A DNA stretch of 64,000 nt from Mangrovimicrobium sp033283265 (GCA_033283265.1 JAWMQN010000005.1:124001-188000), one strand, 5' to 3'. Counted from the first letter of the stretch, positions 36,501 through 45,417 are shown. Notes: generated by a model from the letters alone, not told the origin. Made by a program: numbers and translations.

Positions 36501-36673
36501 TCGATCTGTTGTTCTTCCGGCCAGGTGGTGTGATAGAGAATCGCCTGGAGCAGGGAAACCTTCCCGTCCTCGACACTCACCAGCCCCTGCGCGGCAGCGG
36601 AAGACACCGCCAGCACCAGCAGACAGGCGCGCAGGAGGCGGCGTGAATAACTCTCAACGGTGACCTTGCTCAT
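33566..36673 (-). CDS. Hybrid histidine kinase with N-terminal YfiR-like sensor, two REC domains and HPt
   Basis: 1035 aa. Signal segment (~12-29), YfiR/DUF4154-like periplasmic domain (~35-180), long coiled coil (~185-335), one membrane span (332-354), HisKA with His395 (SHEIRTPMNG), HATPase (NAIKF, DTGVGI, GGTGLGL), REC1 with Asp685, REC2 with Asp824, and HPt with His966 (AAHTLKGSA). YfiR alone is the periplasmic partner of the cyclase YfiN; here a YfiR-type sensor is built into a kinase. A complete phosphorelay is encoded in one protein. Its stop is directly adjacent to that of the REC-SpoIIE-STAS gene, so the output may be that regulator. Signal unknown. Confidence 0.9.
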   Translation of the reverse strand: MSKVTVESYSRRLLRACLLVLAVSSAAAQGLVSVEDGKVSLLQAILYHTTWPEEQQIDRFVIGLYGRDPALLKALRSKAPELSVRGKPVVVTQFSSLEKARAAHVLVLSRSQNADLRKIDRALLESHTLVVTDSSEDQSHIMVNFVHPSETRLTFEVNSSNIVYAGLQLSKDILLFGGTELDAATIYRETEAELVRAKALATQQMEQLELQQRLLAEQKSTIESQRREVAANTAKLVELERQLTGTRSTLALNENRLRESEQRLLENAAALSEKENILAEKEAYIESYSSKIDRNRQRLEDQQAAIENQERQIAEQNSVLARQLTTIENQQVILSAAVAALILVLTLIAIIFRGYRSKHRMARKLEGKTRELEVANEQLVQLTEAKSRFLSTMSHEIRTPMNGVIGMAELLEGTELSSQQREYVSLIIKSADTLLGLINDILDFSKIEAGGLELETVPFRLRDILGDTLQSMSLRAAESGLELTYHIPPEVPDRLLGDPLRLRQVVINLVGNAIKFTPSGEVVVDLRLESKSDSAARVVFEVRDTGVGISESEQQKIFEAFGQADSSTTRQFGGTGLGLAIAAQLAEMMGGSLTVSSKVGQGSRFSFAVDFQLPRGGEVEPLHPASLRNQRALVVDDNSTNRMILQELLLNWGMRVSVVDSGEAALAELERTGGDGPEFVLALLDVMMPRMDGFELAGKIRQQSRLAGLRILMLTSAGRSDQEALRAELDISRILLKPVKHSDLLQAMTDALGVSEAEAGKRIPEERPEGVAARRVLLVEDNPVNQKVARDLLTRRGHLVELAQNGQEAVAAVGQAAFDVVLMDIHMPVMDGLAATRAIRARECSGGTHVPIIAMTAGATTEDREQCFAAGMDAFVSKPFRAADLNRAVESIAAGAERGNLAVAAPASPGEVACLDWQGALEKLDGDEVLLLELADMFLDQCPSLVADIEAAIAAEEAEVLQRAAHTLKGSAQVIGGRAVATAALVLENMGREQDTGAAAAALADLKQEAAALSAALASMRGQAAAAGGDRGGEG

Positions 36674-36807
36674 TTTTTGCCGGGACAGCGACGCATGCCG
36701 CTGCTCCTTGAAACGTCGAGTCGCGGATCGTTCAACGCGCCCAGGAAGCTACCGAAGTTAGTGAAATTCTAGCACAGCGCCGCAGTAGTCAGGTCAGAGC
36801 GGGGGAT

Positions 36808-36839
36808 GGGCCGGAACAGCCTTGCGGTTGTTCCGGCCC
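36808..36839 (-). terminator. Hairpin downstream of the P450 operon
   Basis: GGGCCGGAACA (36808-36818) pairs perfectly with TGTTCCGGCCC (36829-36839), starting 9 bp past the P450 stop on the minus strand. No U run, so probably a weak terminator or mRNA end stabiliser. Confidence 0.55.
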
Positions 36840-36847
36840 CTGCGCTG

Positions 36848-38086
36848 CTAGCTTCCCCGGGCGTCGACCGGCCAGACCAGGAACAATTCCTGGTTGATGG
36901 TGGTGACCCGGGCATTGATCTTGGGCGTGGTACCGGGGGCAATCTCGAAATCCGGAATTCGCGTCAGCCACTCCTCAAGGAATACCCGCAGTTCGGTGCG
37001 GGCCAGCAGCGCCCCCAGGCAGCGGTGCACCTTGCCGCCGAAGGCAACATTCGAAGACAGCTGCTCGCGGGAGAAATCCACCCGGAAAGGATCGGCGAAT
37101 TTCTCCTCGTCGACATTGTGCAGGATCAGCGGCACCGCCATCATGTCGCCCTTGCGCATCTCGACGCCACGCAGTTCGAGGTCCATGCGCACTTCCCGGG
37201 TGAGCGTGGTATGCGCGTAGCGGCGCAGCAGCTCCTCCACCGCGTTGGGGATGACCTCGGGGTTCTCGCGGATTTCACGCCGCAGCTCCGGGTGGCGGGC
37301 GAGGTGCTGGGCGAAGAAGCCGAGCATTCCCGAGACCGTGTCGAGACCGGCGATCAGCACCAGCCCGAGCACGCCCAGCAACTCTTCCTCGTTGAGCCTG
37401 CGGCCATCGATCTCGGCGCGGCAAAGCTTTGCGGTGATATTGTCATCCGAGCCGTCACCGCGATTCCGGATCAGCTGCAGGGAGTATTCGTCCATCTCCG
37501 CGTAGCCTTCGAGACGCTGGTCAGGATATTGCGGCCGGGAAATTTTCTCTGCGATACGCAGCAGCGGTACGCGGTCCTCTTCGGGGATATGCATGATCGC
37601 CATGAACATGCGAATCGGCATGTGCTGGGCAAACTCGGTAACGAACTCGCAACCTCCCCGCGGCTTGAACTCCTCGATCAGCTCCACCGCCATCGCCTGC
37701 ACCGCGTCGCGACCCGCCTTGACGATCTGCTTGGTCAGCAACCCGGCGAGGAGATTGCGGAAGGGCACGCTCTCCGGCGGGTCCTGCTGGAAAGGGCGGA
37801 AAATCCGTGTCGGGTTGAGGTGCTTGGGCAGGCCCACGTAGCGGTTGGAGAACTGTTCGGCGTTGTCGATCACCTCGCCGATGATCGACGCGCGGGTGAT
37901 GACCCAGTGGCCGCCGTTGTAGGGGCTCCAGAAAATCTCCGGCATACCCTCGGCGCGAACCTGGCGGTAGAGGTTCAGGGGTACGTCCCACTCCTCCCCG
38001 GGATATCCGTACATATCGAAATCGCGCACCAGCGCCTGCGGCACGTGTGACGGAATGGTTTTCTCTTTTATTATCTGCTCAGACAT
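36848..38086 (-). CDS. Cytochrome P450 (first)
   Basis: 412 aa from ATG 38086 (MSEQIIKEKT), with GGGAG-like sequence upstream; the track's extra N-terminus lies in the GMC gene. The I-helix oxygen-binding motif is LIAGLDTVS, the ExxR motif is in AVEELLRRY, and the heme-thiolate loop is AFGGKVHRCLGALLARTEL. It is a soluble bacterial class P450, which would need ferredoxin and reductase, neither of which is found nearby. It is the last gene of ALDH, AKR, GMC, P450 and overlaps the GMC gene by 8 bp. Likely role: first hydroxylation of the imported substrate, followed by the three oxidoreductases. Confidence 0.92.
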   Translation of the reverse strand: MSEQIIKEKTIPSHVPQALVRDFDMYGYPGEEWDVPLNLYRQVRAEGMPEIFWSPYNGGHWVITRASIIGEVIDNAEQFSNRYVGLPKHLNPTRIFRPFQQDPPESVPFRNLLAGLLTKQIVKAGRDAVQAMAVELIEEFKPRGGCEFVTEFAQHMPIRMFMAIMHIPEEDRVPLLRIAEKISRPQYPDQRLEGYAEMDEYSLQLIRNRGDGSDDNITAKLCRAEIDGRRLNEEELLGVLGLVLIAGLDTVSGMLGFFAQHLARHPELRREIRENPEVIPNAVEELLRRYAHTTLTREVRMDLELRGVEMRKGDMMAVPLILHNVDEEKFADPFRVDFSREQLSSNVAFGGKVHRCLGALLARTELRVFLEEWLTRIPDFEIAPGTTPKINARVTTINQELFLVWPVDARGS

Positions 38087-39788
38087 GGTCAGTCTCCCTT
38101 TCGGTTGCGAGCAATTCTGTTCGCTTATCGGCGCCGGCGAACCTGCCACCGGGCAAATGTCCAGGCGCGTTGGCGCGAGCGCCGTGCAGTATGAATTCCG
38201 CGGCGCGCTCACCGATCATCATGACCGGCGCGTTGGTATTGCCGTTCATGAGCACGGGCATCACGGAGGCGTCGGCAATGCGCAGGTTTTCCACCCCCCA
38301 CACCTTCAGCTGCGGGTCGACCACCGACGTTTCCGGTGCAGCCCCCATCCGGCAGCTGCCGGCGACGTGAAACTGGTTGGTGGCCCGCTCGCGCACGGCG
38401 TCGCGCAGCTGTTGTTCATCGTCCATTGCCACCCCCGGAATCAGCTCACTGCTGATAATCGCCGCCAGCGCCTGCTGCGACGCGATCTCGCGGACCTTGC
38501 GGATACCCTGCACCAGGCAATCGAGATCCGCGGCGACGTCGAGATAGTTCGGATCGATCAGCGGTGACGCGGCCGGATCGGCCGAGCGCAGTTTTATTTC
38601 GCCACGGCTCTGCGGCGTCCCGTGGCTGACAAAAAAGGTGAAACCGTGCTGCCGCGGCAGCAGGGCCCGCCAGCCCTTGCCTGCCAGCCCCACGACCGCC
38701 GGCGGGGCGAACAGCTGCAGGTCGGGAAACGCCAGGGCTGGATCGCTCTTGAAAAAGCCTCCCGCCGGTGCCGAGCCCTCGGCAAAAAAGCCCTGGTGCC
38801 CGCCGAGGTAACGCAATATTTCGCGCAGGCCATTGATCGGCGAGAAGTAACGATAAGCCGTTATCGGCTCACGGCTGGCATAGGCCAGCTTGAAACACAG
38901 GTGATTCTGCAGATTCCGGCCTACCTGCGGCTGGTCGAGCCGGACCTTGATGCCCAGTTGCGCCAGCTGCTCCGCCGGCCCGATACCCGACAGCATCAGC
39001 AATTGCGGTGTATTGACCGCACCGCTGGCGAGCACGACCTCGCCGCGAACCCGGGCCAGGTGTTCCCCGCCCCGGTGCCGATAGCGCACCCCGCTGACGC
39101 GCCCGGCCTCCAGTTCCACGGCGAGCGCCCGCGCCCCGGTCAGGACGCTGAGGTATTGCCGGTTCGCGGGGCGCAGGAAGGCGCGGGCACTGCTCGAGCG
39201 CCTGCCGCTGCCGATAGTGAAGTCGTAGTAACCGAAGCCCTCGGCATCGGTGGCGCAGAAATCCTCGATCCGGGCGTAGCCGGTTTCAGAGGCGGCCTGC
39301 AGGATGCGCTCGCATACCGGGAGGCTGGAGCGCCCCAGGCTGACCGCCAGCGGTCCGCCCGCGCCGTGCCAGCGGTTTTCGCCGCGCTCGCTGTTTTCCA
39401 GCCGCCTGAAATAGGGCAGCACGTCCTCGTAGCCCCAGCCCGCGCAGCCCGCATCGCGCCAGGCATCGTATTCCTGGGGAAAACCGCGCGTGTAGACCAT
39501 GCCGTTGATGGAACTGCCGCCGCCGAGGACCCGGCCCTGGGAGAGGTACAGGCGGCGGTTGCCGAGCCGCGGCTGTGGCTCGGTCTCGTAACTCCAGTTG
39601 AAGCGCCTGGCCGAGGAGCCGAACGCCCCCGCCCCGGGAATGGACAGCAGCGGCGAGCCGTCACCGGGCCCGGCTTCCAGCAGCAGGACGCGCCGCCCCT
39701 GTTGCGCCAGGCGCCCGGCGACGACACAGCCGCCTGAGCCGCCGCCGACGACGATGTAGTCGTACTCCGCCGTTTTCACCGCAGCCAT
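38079..39788 (-). CDS. GMC-family flavin oxidoreductase
   Basis: 569 aa. The FAD-binding start is DYIVVGGGSGGCVVAGRL with LLLEAG after it; the GMC signature region is GRVLGGGSSINGMVYTRG, and the C-terminus has the His-containing block FHVAGSCRMGAAPETSVVDPQ and NGNTNAPVMMIGERAA. It should oxidise an alcohol to aldehyde or ketone using FAD, possibly with quinone as acceptor. No signal peptide, so it is cytoplasmic. Only 10 bp separate it from the AKR gene and it overlaps P450. An alternative GTG three codons downstream has a better-placed GGAG. Confidence 0.92.
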   Translation of the reverse strand: MAAVKTAEYDYIVVGGGSGGCVVAGRLAQQGRRVLLLEAGPGDGSPLLSIPGAGAFGSSARRFNWSYETEPQPRLGNRRLYLSQGRVLGGGSSINGMVYTRGFPQEYDAWRDAGCAGWGYEDVLPYFRRLENSERGENRWHGAGGPLAVSLGRSSLPVCERILQAASETGYARIEDFCATDAEGFGYYDFTIGSGRRSSSARAFLRPANRQYLSVLTGARALAVELEAGRVSGVRYRHRGGEHLARVRGEVVLASGAVNTPQLLMLSGIGPAEQLAQLGIKVRLDQPQVGRNLQNHLCFKLAYASREPITAYRYFSPINGLREILRYLGGHQGFFAEGSAPAGGFFKSDPALAFPDLQLFAPPAVVGLAGKGWRALLPRQHGFTFFVSHGTPQSRGEIKLRSADPAASPLIDPNYLDVAADLDCLVQGIRKVREIASQQALAAIISSELIPGVAMDDEQQLRDAVRERATNQFHVAGSCRMGAAPETSVVDPQLKVWGVENLRIADASVMPVLMNGNTNAPVMMIGERAAEFILHGARANAPGHLPGGRFAGADKRTELLATERETDHV

Positions 39789-39798
39789 CTCCGCTCGC

Positions 39799-40830
39799 TC
39801 AAACGTAGGGAAGGCGGGAGCTGGCCGAGCCGCGCACCGACCACAGGCCGTAGTCCATTACCGGCTCCGCCGCCGCGGAGATCAGGGCGATATCCTCCGC
39901 GTCCAGCTGGACTTCCGCCGCCCTGACGTTCTGCTCCACCTGCTCCGGGTTGCGCGCACCAAACAGCACGCTGGTCGCGCCCGGCTGGCGCATCACCCAG
40001 GCCAGCGCACACTGGGCGACGGTGGCATCGCGCCGTTCGGCCACACTGCGCAGCGCGTCGACGACATCGAACAGTTGCTCCCGGTCGATCACGGCGGGCA
40101 CTTCGCCGCCGGTACGGCCCTCGCCGGCACCGCCGCCCTCGCGCGTGTACTTGCCGGAGAGCAGGCCGCCGAGCAGGGGCCCCCAGACCATGAGGCCCAG
40201 TTCCTGGTCCAGGGCCAGGGGCACCAGCTCCCGCTCGATGCCGCGGGTGGCCGCGGACCACTGGGTCTCCACCACCTGGAAGCGCTCGAGGTGTTCCTCG
40301 GCGGAAATTTTCAGCGCTTTCATCACCTGCCAGGCGGCAAAGTTGGAACAGCCGATATAGCGCACCTTGCCGCTTTTCACCATGGCGTCGAGCGCACTCA
40401 CGGTTTCCTCCAGCGGCGTCGCGACGTCGAAGAGGTGGATCATGTAGACGTCGACATAGTCGGTATCGAGGCGCCTCAGGGTGCCCTCCAGCGCCCGTGC
40501 CAGGTAGCCGCGGGAGCCGCCCATGCCATTGGGGCCCGGGTGCATCTGCAGGCCGCCCTTGGCCGCGATGATCACGTCGGCGCGATCCACCCCGAGGTTT
40601 TTCAGGCCCTGGGCGACGCGCTGTTCGGACTCGCCGTCGGCGTAGCGGTCGGCGGTATCGATGAAGTTGATCCCCGCCTCGAAGGCCTTCGCCATGACCG
40701 CATCGGTGGCCTGCTGGTCGAGGCCGCCGAAGGTCTTCCACCAGTCGGACCCGGCGCCACCGAAGGTGTTGGTGCCGAGGCACATCCCGGAGACGATGAG
40801 CCCGGTGCGGCCCAGCCTGTTGTACTGCAT
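39799..40830 (-). CDS. Aldo/keto reductase
   Basis: 343 aa; GGAGGAG precedes ATG 40830. MQYNRLGRTGLIVSGMCLG opens the TIM barrel, FIDTADRYADGESE supplies catalytic Asp and Tyr, and IAAKGGLQM the catalytic Lys. VRYIGCSNFAAWQ is typical of the family. It would interconvert a carbonyl and alcohol with NADPH. It lies between ALDH (104 bp) and GMC (10 bp), in an operon whose enzymes interconvert alcohols, aldehydes and acids. Confidence 0.93.
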   Translation of the reverse strand: MQYNRLGRTGLIVSGMCLGTNTFGGAGSDWWKTFGGLDQQATDAVMAKAFEAGINFIDTADRYADGESEQRVAQGLKNLGVDRADVIIAAKGGLQMHPGPNGMGGSRGYLARALEGTLRRLDTDYVDVYMIHLFDVATPLEETVSALDAMVKSGKVRYIGCSNFAAWQVMKALKISAEEHLERFQVVETQWSAATRGIERELVPLALDQELGLMVWGPLLGGLLSGKYTREGGGAGEGRTGGEVPAVIDREQLFDVVDALRSVAERRDATVAQCALAWVMRQPGATSVLFGARNPEQVEQNVRAAEVQLDAEDIALISAAAEPVMDYGLWSVRGSASSRLPYV

Positions 40831-40934
40831 TGTTCTCTCCTCCCGACAGGGGCTTGTTATTGTTCCGGGTCTTCCTCGCCAGGCCCCCCTGGTGCATCTG
40901 CATCGCGGGCGGGGGATCGGCTTGCCCGGGCGAT

Positions 40935-42371
40935 CTAGATTTCCAGCTGGGTCACCAGGCGGGTGTGCAGGTAGGCCTCGAGCCCCTCCACTCCCCCCTC
41001 GCTGCCGATACCGGAGTAACCGATACCGCCGAAGGGGGTCTCGGGAAAGGCGATAAAGCTGCTGTTGATGCCCAGCATACCGCTGTGTACATCCCGGGTC
41101 AGTCGCTGCGCGGTGCTGGCGCTGCCGGTGTAGGCGTATGCGGCCAGGCCATAGTCGAGGCCGTTGGCCTTCTCCAGTACCTCGTCATAGGTCCGGAAGG
41201 AGTTGATCGGCACGATTGGCCCGAAGACTTCCTCACGCATCAGGCTGGCCGCCTCGGGCACGTCCCTGAACACCGTGGGCTGGAAGAAGCAGCCGCGCTC
41301 GCCGATGCGGCTGCCGCCGGTCATCAACTCGGCGCCGTGCTCCAGCGCGTCCGCTACCACGGCCTGCATGGCGTGGACCCGCCGCGGCGCGACCAGCGGC
41401 CCCATCTGCACGCCCTCCTCCATGCCGTTGCCGACCCTGAGACTCTCCGCGTACTTGACGAAGCCCTCGACGAAGCGCTCGTAGACGCCCTCCTGTACAT
41501 AGATCCGCCCGATGGAGGTACAGATCTGCCCGGCATTGCGGAACTTCTGTACCGCCAGCGACTGCAGCGCGTTGTCGAAATTGGCGTCGTCGAACACGAT
41601 CGACGGCGAATGACCGCCGAGTTCCATGGTGCTGTGCTTCATGGTCTCGGCGGCCAGTTTCTGCAGGTGGATGCCAACCGCGGTGCTGCCGGTGAAGGCC
41701 AGCTTGCGAATGATCGGCGAGCGCAGCAGGTGCTCGGAGACCTCCGCCGGGACGCCGAATACAAGGTTGACCACCCCCGGGGGCAGCCCGGCCTGTTCGA
41801 AGGCGCGGACGATCTCGACACAGGTCCCGGGGGTCTCCTCGCTGGCCTTGATGACGATCGAGCAGCCAGCCGCCAGGGCGGCGGCGATCTTGCGGATGAC
41901 GTTGACGCCGGGAAAGTTCCAGGCGGTGAAGGACGCCACCGGGCCGACCGGGTCCTTCACTACCAGCTGTTGCATGCCCGGCATGCGCGGGGGGACCACC
42001 CGGCCGTAGACGCGCTTGCCCTCCTCGCCGTACCAGCGAATGATGTTGATGACGAAATCCATCTCGCCGCGGGATTCCGCCAGGGTCTTGCCCATCTCCA
42101 GGGTCAGGATTCTCGCGATGGCTTCCCTGCGCTCCTCGATGATGCGCGCGGCGCCTTCCAGTACCTGCTGGCGCTCGACGGCTGTCTTGTGCCGCCAGGC
42201 CGAGAAGCCCTCCTGCGAGGCTGCCAGCGCCCGGTCGAGATCGCCACTGCTGGCGTGGGGTACATGGCCGAGCAGCTCCCCGGTGGCGGGGTTGATCACT
42301 TCACTGGATATTCCCGCGCTGCCGGAACTCCATTCGCCGGCGATGAAGAGCCCCAGGTCTGAATAGGTCAT
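40935..42371 (-). CDS. NAD(P)-dependent aldehyde dehydrogenase (first), first gene of the P450 operon
   Basis: 478 aa from ATG 42371 (MTYSDLGLFIAGEW), where the usual ALDH N-terminus begins and GGGA lies upstream; the track's ATG at 42431 has no ribosome site. The motifs are FTGSTAVG (cofactor), ELGGHSPSIVF (catalytic Glu), NAGQICTSIGRIYV (catalytic Cys) and EEVFGPIVPI. It converts an aldehyde to its acid. It is the first gene after the AGTATACT operator at 42459, about 90 bp upstream, and the acid it makes is a logical substrate for the regulon's CoA ligase at 28628. Confidence 0.93.
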   Translation of the reverse strand: MTYSDLGLFIAGEWSSGSAGISSEVINPATGELLGHVPHASSGDLDRALAASQEGFSAWRHKTAVERQQVLEGAARIIEERREAIARILTLEMGKTLAESRGEMDFVINIIRWYGEEGKRVYGRVVPPRMPGMQQLVVKDPVGPVASFTAWNFPGVNVIRKIAAALAAGCSIVIKASEETPGTCVEIVRAFEQAGLPPGVVNLVFGVPAEVSEHLLRSPIIRKLAFTGSTAVGIHLQKLAAETMKHSTMELGGHSPSIVFDDANFDNALQSLAVQKFRNAGQICTSIGRIYVQEGVYERFVEGFVKYAESLRVGNGMEEGVQMGPLVAPRRVHAMQAVVADALEHGAELMTGGSRIGERGCFFQPTVFRDVPEAASLMREEVFGPIVPINSFRTYDEVLEKANGLDYGLAAYAYTGSASTAQRLTRDVHSGMLGINSSFIAFPETPFGGIGYSGIGSEGGVEGLEAYLHTRLVTQLEI

Positions 42372-42458
42372 ACGAATTCCCGTGTCCCTGCCCGCCGGCG
42401 TCGATGGCGAAACGCGCGCGCAGCTGGCCATTACAAGTCTGTCGATGCGATACAGTTA

Positions 42459-42489
42459 GTGAGTATACTTATCTATTTTGCATGCGCAA
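42459..42489 (-). promoter_or_regulatory. Operator B (AGTATACT) over the promoter of the ALDH-AKR-GMC-P450 operon
   Basis: GTGAGTATACTTAT (42459-42472) carries the core AGTATACT (42462-42469). On the minus strand -10 TATACT (42462-42467) and -35 TTGCGC (42484-42489) are 16 bp apart. The whole block closely resembles operator C at 45221-45251, including the GCTTGCG and AAAATAG stretches, so the two promoters may have been duplicated. Confidence 0.78.
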
Positions 42490-42519
42490 GCCTCAGCGTA
42501 ACCCCGCTCTGCGCCAGCG

Positions 42520-42546
42520 AAAAAAAAGGCGCCCGGGCGGGCGCCT
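42520..42546 (-). terminator. Intrinsic terminator of the fourth TonB receptor gene
   Basis: On the minus strand a GC-rich stem (AGGCGCCC 42527-42534 with GGGCGCCT 42539-42546) is followed by eight U. It lies 60 bp past the receptor's natural stop (42607). Confidence 0.9.
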
Positions 42547-42606
42547 GAATGCCCACCGGAGCGGCTTGCTGCCTCGCCCCGGCTGGCCTCGCACTGGAGT
42601 CTCGCC

Positions 42607-44994
42607 CTAGTCGAAATTCACTACCAGGTCGATACCGTAGCTGCGCTCTTCCTGGAAGTCGCCGGCCGGGAAGGCGCCGTAGTTGACGTAGTAGGTTATT
42701 TCATCGTTATCGGTCAGGTTGCGGCCCCAGAGGGATACTTCCCCTGTCCAGCTGTCGCCCAGGGCGATCTGCTTGAGCGACACCCTGGCGTTGACAATCC
42801 AGGAGGCGGGGCTGAACTCGACTTCGCCGAAGGGGGTGGCCTGCGCCCGACCGGGGTTCGGATCCATGCGAATGTCGTCGCGCTAGATACCGGTGAGGCC
42901 GAAGTTCAGGTAGGCGGAGCCGAACAGCGGACTGGTCTCGTAGTTGGCCGAGAGATTGCCGTTCCACTCCGGCGCGAAAATCGGCAGGAAGTCCGAGTTG
43001 GGGAAGGTATTGGGGCCGGCGGCGTCGGCGCTGGCCGCCAGCAGTTCGGTGACCTCCGCAAACTCCGCATCCTGGTAGCCGAGAGTCGCGCTGAGGGTCA
43101 GGCCTTCCAGCGGCAAGGCGGTTACTTCCAACTCCAGGCCCCGGGTGTCCAGCGTTCCGCCCTCGATCACCAGCACCGCGATGTCCTCCATGCCCTCGAC
43201 AGCACTGCCCGTCTGCGGCTGCTGCAGGTGTTCGTAGCTCACGTCGAACAGGGCGATATTGGTGCGCAGGCGACCGCTGAAGAAGTCCGCCTTGGCGCCG
43301 ACCTCCCAGGACTCGGCCTCCTCCGGATCAAACGCCAGCCCGGCAACCGAGCCCCCCGAGACGAACGCGGTGGAATACTTGGCGTAGGCCATGATCGATT
43401 CCGAGAACTGGTAGCTCAGCCCGAGCAGGTAGCTGACGTTGTCGTCGTCGTAGTCGAAATCCTGGTAGCTGAGATTGCTCCGGGCGTCACCCAGCACGTA
43501 GGTTCCGGACTTCTCGTCCTTGGTATAACGCAGCCCCAGCGTGAGGTCGAGGCTGTCGGTGGCGTGGAACTCCGTCTGCGCATACGCGGCGTAGGACCTG
43601 GCCTCGTTGAGGGAGCGGCTGTCGTTGCCGCCGGGAACGACATGCCCGGGCAGGAAGCCGAAGATTATGGTGTTGGTGGCGCCCTCGGGGCCGCCGCCCT
43701 GGGTTTCCTGCTCGAAGTACATCAGCCCGGAGGTCACCGTGGCGAAGTCGCTGTCAAAGTTGAGCTGCAGTTCGTTGCTCCACTGATCGCCGAAGGAACT
43801 GTTCTGCGAGCAGACGTAACACATGGTGGTATCGGCGGGCAGGCCGACGAACGTCGCCACGATGGGACCGATCTCCCAGCCGCTGGAAGCGGTGAGGTCA
43901 GAGGGCGCGAAGACCTCGTACTCGCGGTAGGCCAGGGTGTTTTTCAGTTGCAGGCTGTCGTTGATTTCCCACAGCGCGGTCAGGTTGTGGCCCTGCACCT
44001 CCTGGTCGCGGTTGGTAGTAAAGGCATTGTTGACCGCATCCGGCCGCGTGGTCTTGCCGTTCCAGAACAGGTCGGGATTGGCCAGCGCCAGCAGGTTGAC
44101 GAAGGCGGCGCCATCGGCTGGCAGGGTCCCGGTGTAGTAGTCACTGAGGATAGCGGCGCCCCGCGGGCTGCCTTCATCGGTGGCGTAATCGTACTTGTAG
44201 CTCAGTGAAAACTCGTCGGTGGGCTCCCACAGGGCGGAGAGGAAAAAGCTCTCGTTATCCACGGAGCCCAGCGTGGCCGGAGACTTCGCCCGTCCCTTGC
44301 CGAAGGCGCTGCGGTCCCATACGGTACCGGCGCCGAGGTTGTCGATATCGCCGTCCTGTTCCTCGGTCGCATAGGTCATGTAGGCGCTGAAGCTGGCGAA
44401 CTCCGGCAGGTCGACGGTGCTCTCGGAGCGGAAGTAGTCGCGGCTGCCGAAGCTGAGCTTCTGGCGAAAGCCGAGTTCGCCGCTGGGGTCGCGGGTGGCG
44501 ATGCTGATGGCACCGGCGGTGGCGTTGCGGCCAAACAGCGTTCCCTGGGGACCGCGCAATACCTCCAGCCGCTCGATGTCGGAGAGCTGGAATATCGAAC
44601 CGGTGGACGAGCCGATGTAGACACCGTCCAGGTAGATTGAAATCTGCTTGTCGGAACCGGGTACCACACCGTAGCTGGTAATGCCGCGCATGGTGAATCC
44701 CGGTGTGTTGACCCCGCCGGTGGTCGGCCGGACGGTCAGGTTCGGCGCCAGCCCGGACAGGTCGCTCACGTCGATGACATTATTCACCTCGAGGGCTTCC
44801 TGGGTCAGCGCCGTTACCGCAATCGGTACATCCTGCAGGCTCTGCTCGCGCTTCTGCGCCGTCACGATCACCTCTTCCAGGGCGAACGAGCGCGACTGGG
44901 CAAGCGCAGCCGGCGCCTGCATACCAGCGACGACCGCAGAAGCCAACAGGACCTGTGCGCCCAGCGGCGCCTTTTTCATCAAGTTCAGAGTCAT
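42607..44994 (-). pseudogene. TonB-dependent receptor interrupted by one in-frame amber codon
   Basis: Start ATG 44994, chosen for GGAG 9 nt upstream; the frame is open further but without ribosome site. Residues 1-703 contain a signal peptide (ending AALAQ), plug (LEEVIVTAQKREQ, LQDVPIAVTA, LEVLRGPQGTLFGRNATAG) and most of the barrel. A TAG (42883-42885) follows LTGI; the same frame then continues RDDIRMDP and ends SYGIDLVVNFD at 42607, the missing ~91 C-terminal residues. No length change is needed, only one base. Loss of the last barrel strands should prevent membrane insertion. Pseudogene, sequencing error, suppressed stop or recent mutation are all possible. It is under AGTATACT control (45221-45251). 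Confidence 0.85.
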
Positions 44995-45417
44995 TGCCAA
45001 TTTCTCCATTACATCTAATTGTTTTAATCGCTCGGGGAAAAGCCGCATCCGCGACTGGCTGCCAATGCCAGTAGCAGACACTCCGCGGGTTTGTTGCTAA
45101 CACTGTGCTTGCGCACTGTCCTGACGCTGAATTCGTCATCCCGTACCCCGCCGGCTGTTATGCATGAAGATGATCGCGGCGAGACTGGCTGACATGATCC
45201 GGGTCGATCCAATCTTGTTGCTGAGTATACTCAGCTATTTTACAATCGCAAGCCCCTGCGACGACTGCGCGGGAAAACACAGCGGGCGGAAGCATTAACC
45301 GCCGCCGCTTGCGCCACCGGTACGAAGGATGGCTGGAGGGCGAGTGAATCGATTAAGGTATGCCACTGGCGGCCCGGGCCCGACACCGTCCGGCCGCGCG
45401 AACACGAGGAGAAATAC
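44995..45417. other. 423-bp intergenic region with operator C and long receptor leader
   Basis: Divergent region between the broken receptor gene and the FAD-linked oxidase gene. It holds the operator/promoter at 45221-45251, an unusually long ~225-nt untranslated leader for the receptor, and GAGGAG before the oxidase ATG. No further coding frame is supported. The oxidase may use the same operator, but I cannot fix its promoter. Confidence 0.6.
45221..45251 (-). promoter_or_regulatory. Operator C (AGTATACT) over the receptor promoter
   Basis: CTGAGTATACTCAG (45221-45234) is a perfect 14-bp palindrome. The minus-strand promoter is -35 TTGCGA (45246-45251), 16 bp, -10 TATACT (45224-45229). It resembles operator B in spacing and flanks. 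It lies between the divergent receptor and FAD-oxidase genes and could affect both. Confidence 0.78.

Noticed and set aside
33566..36673. Diguanylate-cyclase system (YfiN/YfiR)
   Set aside because: Only the YfiR-like sensor is present; the rest is a histidine kinase with no GGDEF domain.
42883..45081. Receptor ORF taken as a complete gene
   Set aside because: The same frame continues past the TAG for 91 residues to a normal receptor C-terminus, so it is one interrupted gene.
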